This document shows, one piece after another, positions 1 through 5,027 of a stretch of DNA of 5,027 nucleotides. The position numbers and the translations under genes are program-made. The notes beneath the pieces are model-generated. The model was not told the DNA's origin. It saw only the letters and a program-made list of their open reading frames with translations, and ran no database searches. Numbering within the stretch: position 1 is the stretch's first letter; each line of letters opens with the position of its first letter. Source of the stretch: Candidatus Cloacimonadota bacterium (lineage in GTDB: Bacteria > Cloacimonadota > Cloacimonadia > JGIOTU-2); contig JAGHCS010000268.1 in the NCBI GenBank assembly GCA_021160355.1, positions 1 through 5,027 of the forward strand, written 5' to 3'.

Positions 1-207
1 ATCTGGCAGATGGCTGTCGGTGTTATCCGTTGCTGTGACTACTTCGCCGAGTACTTCCATAAGAAAATCTGTGAAGGTAAAAAGTATAAACAAGCTGTCA
101 TTGCTGTCGCTAATAAGCTGATCAAAACACTCTATGCGATGTTAAAGAACAAAACCTTCTTCAAGGTTAAAAACAATGCCAAACTAATAAATGTTATTTA
201 TAGTTGA
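1..207 (+). CDS. IS110-family transposase, C-terminal fragment (5' end outside window)
   Basis: The frame is open from the left edge (I-W-Q before the first Met at base 10), so this is the tail of a longer gene and not a 65-residue protein. The visible part has the pattern that closes the Transposase_20 region of IS110/IS116/IS902 transposases: a Tyr/Phe-rich stretch (YFAEYFHKKI), a G-K-K-Y-K turn, then AVIAVANKLIKTLYAMLKNK. This matches the family's usual 'K..AlvAvarKLl.iiyaLLk.g' ending. IS110 enzymes are DEDD/serine recombinases that use a bridge RNA; their catalytic residues lie upstream and cannot be checked here. About 14 residues follow the conserved block and are rich in Lys, Asn and Ile; they may read through the element's end. 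The stop is 4 bp from the stop of the convergent adaptor gene. Family assignment is fairly sure; whether the full gene is intact is unknown. Confidence 0.8.
   Translation: MWQMAVGVIRCCDYFAEYFHKKICEGKKYKQAVIAVANKLIKTLYAMLKNKTFFKVKNNAKLINVIYS
142..168 (-). terminator. Weak candidate terminator for the adaptor gene
   Basis: AACCTT and AAGGTT (153-158 and 163-168) form a 6-bp stem around a 4-base loop. Read on the minus strand, the stem is followed by a T-rich tail (TTTTGTTCTTT, 152-142). This is the orientation needed to end the adaptor transcript, about 45 bp past its stop codon. The stem has only two G-C pairs and lies inside the transposase coding sequence, so it may be chance. Confidence 0.25.
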
Positions 208-211
208 CTCC

Positions 212-1477
212 TTATTGATTATCTTTTTTCTTTAAAATTAACACATCGACATCACCAAAGGTCTCATAGCTGGAAACAATCACTCGTTCTCCTTCTTCGA
301 CACCTTCGATAACTTCATAATATTTAGGATTATATCTATTTAATCTTATATCTCTCTTATACGCATTGTTGCCCGACTCATCCACTACGAAGATCCACTG
401 TCCGCCCGTGCTCTGGTAGAATCCACCACGCGGAATGAGCAGCGATTCTTTGGGGGCACCAAGCTCGAGTTTGATCCTGAATGTTTGCCCAATACGCATA
501 TTTTGGGGCAGATCATCAATGAATTCCATATCGATCGAGAATTGTCCATTGCGTACTTCGGGGTAAATCTTTGTTAATTCTAATTTATAAGTTTTGTTGG
601 AATATTCAAATTCCCCGATAAGTCCTCTCTGAACTCTGGAAATATAGTGCTCATCAATTTGCGCATTTATTTTATATGAATCAAGTACATTTATTTGACC
701 AAGCCGTTGACCAGCTCCTTTGGATTCACCGATCTCAGCATTTAAAGAAGTGAGCTGACCATTTACAGGGGCGCGGACATCAAGACTCTCAAGCTTTTTG
801 CGTACGAGATTGAGATTATCTTCCATCCTCAGAACCGATTCCTCAAGCTGACTTATCTGCACATCCCGGAAAAGGGAATCTTGTTTCTGTGATTCGATAA
901 GAAGGTCTTTCTTCGTGAGGAGATATTCATAATACTCTTTTGCATTTTGATATTCATCTTTAGATCTGAAGTTCTGTTTATACAACTCTTGAATCTGCTC
1001 GTACTCTCTTTTTGCCTGTATTATCGCATAGTTGATCTCAATAAGCTGGCTCTTGAGATCGAGTTTATTCTGTTCCATAAGAAGGCGAGTGTTGCGCAGG
1101 TTGTTAATCTGCTCTGCAAGGCTGGCTTCTCTGTTCATGATACTGAGATGAAGGTTTGTGTTACTCAGGCGGAGAATGATATCTCCTTCTTTGACCATCG
1201 CACCTTCTTCGATCAGGATTTCCTCGACCTGCCCGCCTTCAAGGGCATCAATATACACCGTACGTATCGGCTCGACTGTACCCGTGTTTGTAATGTAATC
1301 TTGAAAATAACCCATCTCTACAGAAGCGATTGTCAAACGCTCTTCCTGTACGCGGAGTTTTGAGCTTTTATCTGCAAAAATTATATAGTATAATATGAGC
1401 AGAATAAACAATCCTCCGGCAGTGACCCAAAGAATTTTCTTCAAAGGCCATTTCTTTTTTTCAATTATTCTATCCAT
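212..1477 (-). CDS. Efflux/secretion periplasmic adaptor (HlyD/MacA-type membrane-fusion protein)
   Basis: This 421-residue protein should link an inner-membrane transporter to an outer-membrane channel across the periplasm. After a basic N-terminus (EKKKWPLKK) a single membrane anchor spans about residues 14-34, with no lipobox Cys. The first lipoyl half is at about 66-104 (EGGQVEEILIEEGAMVKEGDIIL). A long coiled-coil hairpin covers about 108-230. The second lipoyl half begins at VRAPVNGQL (234-242), followed by a beta-barrel (about 265-340) and a membrane-proximal domain (about 341-416). Length and domain order are normal, and the ending (FGDVDVLILK plus a short polar tail) looks natural and untruncated. 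ATG 1477 is preceded by AGAGG with a 7-base gap. A near-consensus sigma-54 promoter lies just upstream. Such adaptors are usually followed by MacB-like ATPase and permease genes. Here an IS110-type gene end follows instead, so the partner is unseen and the substrate cannot be named. Confidence 0.9.
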   Translation of the reverse strand: MDRIIEKKKWPLKKILWVTAGGLFILLILYYIIFADKSSKLRVQEERLTIASVEMGYFQDYITNTGTVEPIRTVYIDALEGGQVEEILIEEGAMVKEGDIILRLSNTNLHLSIMNREASLAEQINNLRNTRLLMEQNKLDLKSQLIEINYAIIQAKREYEQIQELYKQNFRSKDEYQNAKEYYEYLLTKKDLLIESQKQDSLFRDVQISQLEESVLRMEDNLNLVRKKLESLDVRAPVNGQLTSLNAEIGESKGAGQRLGQINVLDSYKINAQIDEHYISRVQRGLIGEFEYSNKTYKLELTKIYPEVRNGQFSIDMEFIDDLPQNMRIGQTFRIKLELGAPKESLLIPRGGFYQSTGGQWIFVVDESGNNAYKRDIRLNRYNPKYYEVIEGVEEGERVIVSSYETFGDVDVLILKKKDNQ

Positions 1478-1484
1478 GTATGCA

Positions 1485-1489
1485 CCTCT
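1485..1489 (-). promoter_or_regulatory. Ribosome binding site of the adaptor gene
   Basis: AGAGG on the minus strand lies 7 bases before ATG 1477. It supports this start and sits within the short (about 19-base) leader expected from the sigma-54 promoter. Confidence 0.75.
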
Positions 1490-1506
1490 CTTGATATTTT
1501 TTTTAA

Positions 1507-1522
1507 TGCAGTTTTTGTGCCA
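1507..1522 (-). promoter_or_regulatory. Sigma-54 (-24/-12) promoter of the adaptor gene
   Basis: On the minus strand the sequence reads TGGCAC-AAAAA-CTGCA. The -24 element matches the TGGCAC consensus fully. The -12 element matches TTGCA at four of five bases. GG and GC are exactly 12 positions apart, as RpoN requires. The predicted start point is near base 1496, giving a leader of about 19 bases that contains the AGAGG ribosome site. RpoN promoters need an enhancer-binding activator, and one is encoded divergently next door. The match is direct; activity is inferred. Confidence 0.8.
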
Positions 1523-1606
1523 AAAATGAAATGTTCAGTAAATCCGTTATTTATGGGCGGTTATGTTTTTCAACGAATAATAAGACTGTCCGCTCATGAA
1601 ACATGG

Positions 1607-1624
1607 GTGTACGATAGCGTACAC
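1607..1624. promoter_or_regulatory. Candidate enhancer (UAS) for the NtrC-type regulator
   Basis: GTGTACG-ATAG-CGTACAC is a perfect inverted repeat with 7-bp arms and a 4-bp spacer. It lies near the middle of the control region, and its centre (1615.5) is about 120 bp upstream of the predicted adaptor start point and about 135 bp upstream of the predicted regulator start point. Fis-type HTH dimers of NtrC-like activators bind palindromes of about this size at such distances. I saw only one clear copy; these activators often use two or more sites. Binding by the neighbouring regulator is inferred from position. Confidence 0.6.
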
Positions 1625-1639
1625 TTTTTCATAAATATA

Positions 1640-1668
1640 TTGACACAAAGAATAATTGAAAATACTAA
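1640..1668 (+). promoter_or_regulatory. Possible housekeeping (sigma-70-like) promoter for the regulator operon
   Basis: A perfect TTGACA (1640-1645) is followed after 17 bases by TACTAA, a poor -10 element (3 of 6). AATACT at 15-base spacing matches 4 of 6. It could give basal transcription of the regulator and kinase. In AT-rich DNA such matches arise easily, so confidence is low. Confidence 0.25.
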
Positions 1669-1724
1669 AGAATCGTTAATAAATGAGCTGATCTATATAG
1701 TTTTAAATATGCAATTTTTCGGTT

Positions 1725-1740
1725 CGGTATGTAATTTGCA
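1725..1740 (+). promoter_or_regulatory. Probable sigma-54 promoter of the regulator-kinase operon
   Basis: The sequence reads CGGTAT-GTAAT-TTGCA. The -12 element is a full TTGCA match. The -24 element keeps the essential GG and the A at position 5. GG and GC have the exact 12-position spacing. The predicted start point is near base 1751, giving a 17-base leader that contains the GGAG ribosome site. It would make the operon autoregulated. It is weaker than the adaptor promoter, so moderate confidence. Confidence 0.5.
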
Positions 1741-1756
1741 TAGGTTAAAATAAAAT

Positions 1757-1760
1757 GGAG
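1757..1760 (+). promoter_or_regulatory. Ribosome binding site that fixes the regulator start
   Basis: GGAG lies 7 bases before ATG 1768. An in-frame TTG at 1762 would be only 1 base away and cannot use this site, so ATG 1768 is preferred. Confidence 0.75.
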
Positions 1761-1767
1761 TTTGCAT

Positions 1768-3144
1768 ATGAGCCAAAAATTCGGTAAGATCCTTGTTGTC
1801 GATGACAAAGAAGATATTTTATTTGCACTAAAATTATTATTGAAAAAACATGTTGAGAAAATCGACACTGAGCAGGATCCGGGTAATATTCCAGAACTGC
1901 TAAAAAAAGAATCCTACGATCTTGTTCTTCTTGATATGAATTTCACTGCAGATATGAGCGGGGGACAGGAAGGATATTATTGGATGCAGAGGATAAAAGA
2001 GATCGATCAAAGCATTCTTGTGATATTTATTACTGCTTATGGAGATGTGGAAAAGGCAGTAAAAGCGATCAAAGCTGGCGCTACAGATTTCGTACTTAAG
2101 CCCTGGCAGAACGAGAAACTCCTTACGACTATTAATACCGCACTTAAACTCAGGCAATCACAAACAGAAGCAAGCAATCTTCGTATAAAACAGAAAGAAC
2201 TCAGCGCAGCCCTTGACCAACCATTTAGTGATTTCATCGGAATCTCGCAAGAGATGCAGAAAGTGTTTGCGACTATACAAAAAGTCGCTGAAACAGATGC
2301 AAGTGTGCTTATACTTGGCGAGAATGGCACTGGCAAGGAGCTTGTTGCACGTGCTCTTCACAGGAATTCCAAAAGAAAGGATGAGGTTTTTATCAGCGTG
2401 GACCTCGGATCTATAAATGAAAATCTCTTCGAGAGTGAACTTTTTGGGCATGTAAAAGGATCTTTTACTGATGCCAAGAGCGATAGAACCGGTCGTTTTG
2501 AGGTCGCATCAGGCGGCACTCTCTTTCTGGATGAAATTGGCAACCTCTCTTTACCGATGCAGGCGAAGTTACTTACCACGCTTGAAAAAAGGCAAATAAC
2601 GAGGGTCGGATCAAACAAGATCGTTCCGATCGATGTGAGAATGATATGCGCAACCAACATGCCAATCCATGCGATGACTCATGAAAATACATTCCGGCAG
2701 GATCTCCTTTACAGGATGAACACAGTCGAGATTTTCCTGCCACCTCTTCGTGAAAGAGTTGAAGATATACCATTACTTGCAGAACATTTCCTCAAAAATT
2801 ATGCAAAAAAATACAATAAAGATATCAATTCAATAAGTGAAAGGGCTATAAAAAAATTGGAACTCTATCCGTGGCCCGGCAATATCCGAGAATTACAACA
2901 CGCAATAGAAAGAGCAGTGATTCTGAGTGAATCCGGGATATTGTATCCAGAGGATTTCCTGCTCTCTGTTAAAAGGCATGGTGATGAACAGGCAAATTTT
3001 GAAACCTATAATCTCGAAGATGTTGAAAAATCAGTTATTCAAAGAGTGATACGCAAACATCATGGGAATATAACGATCGCAGCGAAGGAACTCGGACTCA
3101 CCAGGACTTCGCTCTATAGAAGAATGGAAAAATATGATATATAA
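1768..3144 (+). CDS. NtrC-type sigma-54-dependent response regulator
   Basis: This 458-residue activator has three domains in the standard order. The receiver (about 6-125) has the acidic pocket D12/D13, phosphoacceptor D56, T89 and K111, with a long beta3-alpha3 loop (FTADMSGGQEGYYW). The AAA+ domain (about 153-395) has Walker A GENGTGKE (184-191), Walker B TLFLDE (251-256), the sigma-54 contact loop as GSFTDA (231-236) where GAFTGA is usual, arginines in the RQDLLYRM stretch (310-317), and sensor II WPGNIREL (369-376). The Fis-type HTH is about 420-455 (GNITIAAKELGLTRTSLYRRM). ATG 1768 is chosen over in-frame TTG 1762 because of the GGAG spacing. The kinase gene overlaps its 3' end by 11 bp, so the two are co-transcribed and form a cognate pair. 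The adaptor gene is divergent and has a sigma-54 promoter, making it the obvious target. All residues needed for ATPase activity and phosphorylation appear present. Confidence 0.95.
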   Translation: MSQKFGKILVVDDKEDILFALKLLLKKHVEKIDTEQDPGNIPELLKKESYDLVLLDMNFTADMSGGQEGYYWMQRIKEIDQSILVIFITAYGDVEKAVKAIKAGATDFVLKPWQNEKLLTTINTALKLRQSQTEASNLRIKQKELSAALDQPFSDFIGISQEMQKVFATIQKVAETDASVLILGENGTGKELVARALHRNSKRKDEVFISVDLGSINENLFESELFGHVKGSFTDAKSDRTGRFEVASGGTLFLDEIGNLSLPMQAKLLTTLEKRQITRVGSNKIVPIDVRMICATNMPIHAMTHENTFRQDLLYRMNTVEIFLPPLRERVEDIPLLAEHFLKNYAKKYNKDINSISERAIKKLELYPWPGNIRELQHAIERAVILSESGILYPEDFLLSVKRHGDEQANFETYNLEDVEKSVIQRVIRKHHGNITIAAKELGLTRTSLYRRMEKYDI

Positions 3145-4495
3145 AAATTTTAAGATAAATGTCATCCTGCGGATCATCCTGCTGCTCATTACACTGTTTC
3201 TTCTGGTTTTTGTCTATTTCAAAACCAGCTTTCATATCACACTTATATTTGTAGGTGCATTAGTATTGCTGGAGATATATTCTCTGATCTATTATATAGA
3301 TAGAACAAACCGTGACCTGACTAATCTCCTTGATTCGATCCAGTATTCGGACTTCAGCCGAACGTTTACGATTGAAAAAGAAAGCTCGAGCTATAAGGAA
3401 TTCAAAAGTGCTTTTAATAAGGTCATTGATAAATTCAAAACCGTTCGTGAAGAAAAAGAGGAGCAGTATCATTATCTACAAAATGTACTCCATCATGTAG
3501 GAATTGCCCTGATCGCATTTCGAAAGAACGGAAAAGTAGAGATGATCAATAATACAGCAAAGAAACTTTTCAGAATTAACAATCTCAGTAATATATTGCT
3601 GCTCGAGGATTTTAATAAAGAAATGGTAGAGACTATTTTAAAACTTAAATCAGGGGAACGCTCCCTTGTTAAAGTGTATGATAACGATGAGCTGCTGCAA
3701 CTCGCAATTTTTGCTACAGAATTTACTCTGAACGAGAGAATCATAAAATTAGTCTCCATTCAGAACATCCAGCATGAGTTGGAAGAGCAGGAAATGGAAG
3801 CATGGCAAAAACTTATCCGCGTGCTTACCCATGAAATCATGAATTCTATCACGCCTATCGCTTCGATCTCTTCCACAGTTAATTCCATTCTACAGGAGAT
3901 AACTGAAGATGCTAAAGATAAGGATGGCAAAGATGTCGATTCCGAAACTATCAAAGATATTCGGGAAGCGCTCACAACCATTCATAAAAGAAGTACCGGT
4001 CTTCTCCATTTTGTGGAAACGTATAGAAATCTTACCCGGATTCCCAAGCCGAATTTTCAGATATTTCTCATCAAAAATCTGTTCAACCATGTTGGAGTGC
4101 TTCTCGAAGAGGAATTCAAAGAAAAGAACATCTCTTTTGATTACTCAATATATCCTAAAAGTCTAGAGCTTGCTGCTGACGAAGATCTTGTGCAGCAGGT
4201 CGTGATAAATCTACTAAGAAATGCTGTTCAAGGAGTGGAGTTGCAGGAAAAGCCAATAATTGAGTTGAAGGCATTCGTGAACGAGCGGGGGCGGGTCATT
4301 ATTCAAGTCGTGGATAATGGTTCAGGTATTCCGAAAGATTCGATGGATAAAATTTTTATTCCCTTTTATACAACCAAAAAAGAGGGTTCGGGAATCGGGC
4401 TGAGTTTGTCCAGGCAGATAATGGGTTTGCATGGGGGAACGATCACGGTAAATTCCGAAGCGAATGTAAAGACGGAGTTTACACTGAGATTTTGA
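3134..4495 (+). CDS. Membrane sensor histidine kinase, partner of the NtrC-type regulator
   Basis: This 453-residue kinase has two N-terminal membrane helices (about 9-29 and 34-54) joined by only about four residues, so it has almost no periplasmic domain. A HAMP-like linker (about 55-105) and a coiled segment lead to a PAS-like domain (about 113-210; GIALIAFRKNGKVEMINNTA). The dimerisation/phosphoacceptor helix has H233 in LTHEIMNSITP. The ATP-binding domain shows an N box (NLLRNA, 359-364), G1 (DNGSGIP, 394-400), an F box (FIPFYTT, 408-414) and G2 (GSGIGLSLS, 418-426), so it looks catalytically complete. A charged insert (EDAKDKDGKDVDSE, 258-271) lies between the two helices of the dimerisation hairpin. 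ATG 3134 has GGA 5 bases upstream and overlaps the regulator's end by 11 bp, suggesting translational coupling. The signal is probably in the membrane or cytoplasm, but its nature is unknown. Confidence 0.93.
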   Translation: MIYKNFKINVILRIILLLITLFLLVFVYFKTSFHITLIFVGALVLLEIYSLIYYIDRTNRDLTNLLDSIQYSDFSRTFTIEKESSSYKEFKSAFNKVIDKFKTVREEKEEQYHYLQNVLHHVGIALIAFRKNGKVEMINNTAKKLFRINNLSNILLLEDFNKEMVETILKLKSGERSLVKVYDNDELLQLAIFATEFTLNERIIKLVSIQNIQHELEEQEMEAWQKLIRVLTHEIMNSITPIASISSTVNSILQEITEDAKDKDGKDVDSETIKDIREALTTIHKRSTGLLHFVETYRNLTRIPKPNFQIFLIKNLFNHVGVLLEEEFKEKNISFDYSIYPKSLELAADEDLVQQVVINLLRNAVQGVELQEKPIIELKAFVNERGRVIIQVVDNGSGIPKDSMDKIFIPFYTTKKEGSGIGLSLSRQIMGLHGGTITVNSEANVKTEFTLRF

Positions 4496-4666
4496 CAAAT
4501 GATATAATTTTAAAAGTAAATAATTTTAACAGCTTCAGTTTTGCTATTAACATTTAATTTGTAGAAATAGAAAATTGGTATAATGGTTGGCAGCTGCCAC
4601 GCTCTTCTCGCTTTACTTCTTGCTGATTGTGGGCACGTTTTTTATAGGAAATTCTGTCATAGATGT
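4496..4666. other. Non-coding DNA between convergent kinase and receiver genes
   Basis: The first 80 or so bases are strongly AT-rich and contain a direct repeat ATAATTTTAA (4504-4513 and 4520-4529). From about 4584 to 4635 the base composition jumps to roughly half G+C, then falls back. I found no stem with a T-tract that would clearly end either gene, no tRNA, and no ORF with a ribosome site. Confidence 0.5.
4588..4599. repeat. 12-bp perfect palindrome in a GC-rich patch
   Basis: TGGCAGCTGCCA is fully self-complementary with no spacer. It starts the GC-rich patch that follows the very AT-rich stretch. It may be an operator, part of a dispersed repeat, or chance. With no loop it is not a good terminator hairpin. 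Confidence 0.4.
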
Positions 4667-5027
4667 TCAATTAAAGATAGATTCAAATATCGGTTTTAGA
4701 TGCCAAATTTCAACTGGTTTTGTGAGATAAGCAACTGGTCTAATTTTTTGAGCTCGTTCATAAATCTTAGGTTCTTCATAACCTGTCATGAATATTATGG
4801 GAATATTTGATTTCTCAGTTATTACTTCAGCAGCTTCAATTCCGTCAATTTCACCAACAAGATTTATATCCATCAAAATTACATCAGGTTTGGTTTCTTT
4901 CACAAATTCAATTGCTTCTTCTCCTGTCGTAATACAACCACAAACTAAATATCCCTCATATTTAATTTGTATTTTCAACCAAGCTGAAAGCAAAACTTCA
5001 TCTTCTACGATTAAAATACTTTTTTGG
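4667..5027 (-). CDS. CheY-like receiver domain protein (5' end outside window)
   Basis: The frame is open to the right edge and reads QKSILIVEDEVLLSAWLK at the start of the visible part, so the gene begins beyond base 5027; the in-frame TTG at 4993 lies inside the domain. The 119 visible residues make a nearly whole receiver: acidic pocket E8/D9, phosphoacceptor D53 (VILMDIN), T81 (IFMTGYEE), K103-P104 (YLTKPVE), numbered from the first whole visible codon. The stop follows directly after the last helix, with no output domain. It is either a single-domain response regulator or the C-terminal receiver of a longer hybrid protein. This type (DINL..EIDGIEAA, RA.KI.PVAYLTKP) is common next to PAS-rich kinases. 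It is convergent with the kinase operon and so probably belongs to another signalling unit. Stop TGA at 4669-4667. Confidence 0.9.
   Translation of the reverse strand, partial: QKSILIVEDEVLLSAWLKIQIKYEGYLVCGCITTGEEAIEFVKETKPDVILMDINLVGEIDGIEAAEVITEKSNIPIIFMTGYEEPKIYERAQKIRPVAYLTKPVEIWHLKPIFESIFN

Larger units (their letters stand above)
1..211 (+). mobile_element. Right end of an IS110-type insertion sequence (boundary approximate)
   Basis: This is inferred from the transposase tail. IS110 elements usually lack clear terminal inverted repeats, and none can be tested because the left end is outside the window. Since the adaptor's stop codon lies just after the transposase stop, there is no room for a long non-coding right end. 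That fits an IS110-subgroup layout with the bridge-RNA region upstream of the transposase better than the IS1111 layout. The exact junction could lie anywhere from about base 165 to 211. It could also be that only a remnant of the element is left. Confidence 0.5.

Noticed and set aside
947..1363. 138-residue plus-strand reading frame inside the adaptor gene
   Set aside because: It is antisense to the coiled-coil and lipoyl region of a clear gene and has no family resemblance.
1566..1582. Possible IHF site between the palindrome and the adaptor promoter
   Set aside because: The best match to WATCAA-N4-TTR has two core mismatches; A/T-rich sequence gives such matches freely.
1517..1753. 78-residue plus-strand reading frame in the control region
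   Set aside because: It begins with GTG, has no ribosome site, shows no recognisable protein pattern, and covers the promoters and the palindrome.
1762..1767. TTG start two codons before the chosen regulator start
   Set aside because: It is 1 base from the GGAG site; ATG 1768 has proper spacing.
4504..4529. ATAATTTTAA direct repeat after the kinase gene as a terminator or operator
   Set aside because: It forms no stable stem and is of low complexity.
4588..4603. A third sigma-54-like match (TGGCAG, then GC at the right spacing)
   Set aside because: The -12 element reads ACGCT, and the only gene downstream lies on the opposite strand. The TGGCA comes from the palindrome.
4579..4730. Perfect TATAAT (4579-4584) and a hydrophobic 47-codon plus-strand frame from TTG 4587
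   Set aside because: There is no -35 element at workable spacing and no ribosome site, and the frame runs antisense into the receiver gene. TATAAT is likely by chance in AT-rich DNA.
4991..4993. TTG as start of the receiver gene
   Set aside because: The frame continues upstream with ILIVEDE, the essential first strand and acidic pocket of a receiver, so the true start is outside the window.

Overview
The window carries a regulated efflux module. A membrane-fusion adaptor gene on the minus strand is transcribed divergently from a two-gene operon on the plus strand. That operon encodes a sigma-54-dependent (NtrC-type) response regulator and its membrane histidine kinase. Both ends of the window are cut: the left edge holds the 3' end of an IS110-type transposase gene, and the right edge holds most of a receiver-domain response regulator on the minus strand.

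Layout: 1-207, transposase C-terminus (+); 212-1477, HlyD/MacA-like adaptor (-), ending only 4 bp from the transposase stop; 1478-1767, a 290-bp divergent control region; 1768-3144, NtrC-type regulator (+); 3134-4495, sensor kinase (+), overlapping the regulator by 11 bp; 4496-4666, AT-rich non-coding DNA with a GC-rich palindromic patch; 4667-5027, receiver protein (-), 5' end outside the window.

The control region is the most informative part. It holds a near-consensus -24/-12 (sigma-54) promoter facing the adaptor, a second and weaker -24/-12 match facing the regulator-kinase operon, and between them a perfect 7-bp inverted repeat with a 4-bp spacer. That repeat lies about 120 and 135 bp upstream of the two predicted start points, a normal distance for an enhancer-binding activator. 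The inferred circuit is: the kinase senses a membrane or cytoplasmic signal and phosphorylates the regulator; the regulator binds the central palindrome; it then activates the adaptor (and presumably the transporter genes that normally follow it) and perhaps its own operon. The ABC or RND partner of the adaptor is not in the window. The adaptor is last before the insertion element, so the element may have separated it from its partner genes.

Organism: a Gram-negative-type bacterium, given the periplasmic adaptor, with an AT-rich genome. The kinase and regulator sequences resemble those of the Bacteroidota/Cloacimonadota/Marinimicrobia side of the tree. Clear Shine-Dalgarno sequences before the genes argue mildly against Bacteroidota proper. 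This placement is from memory of family resemblance and is weak. No CRISPR array, rRNA or tRNA was seen, and I found no wholly new system. The overall module type is recognisable.
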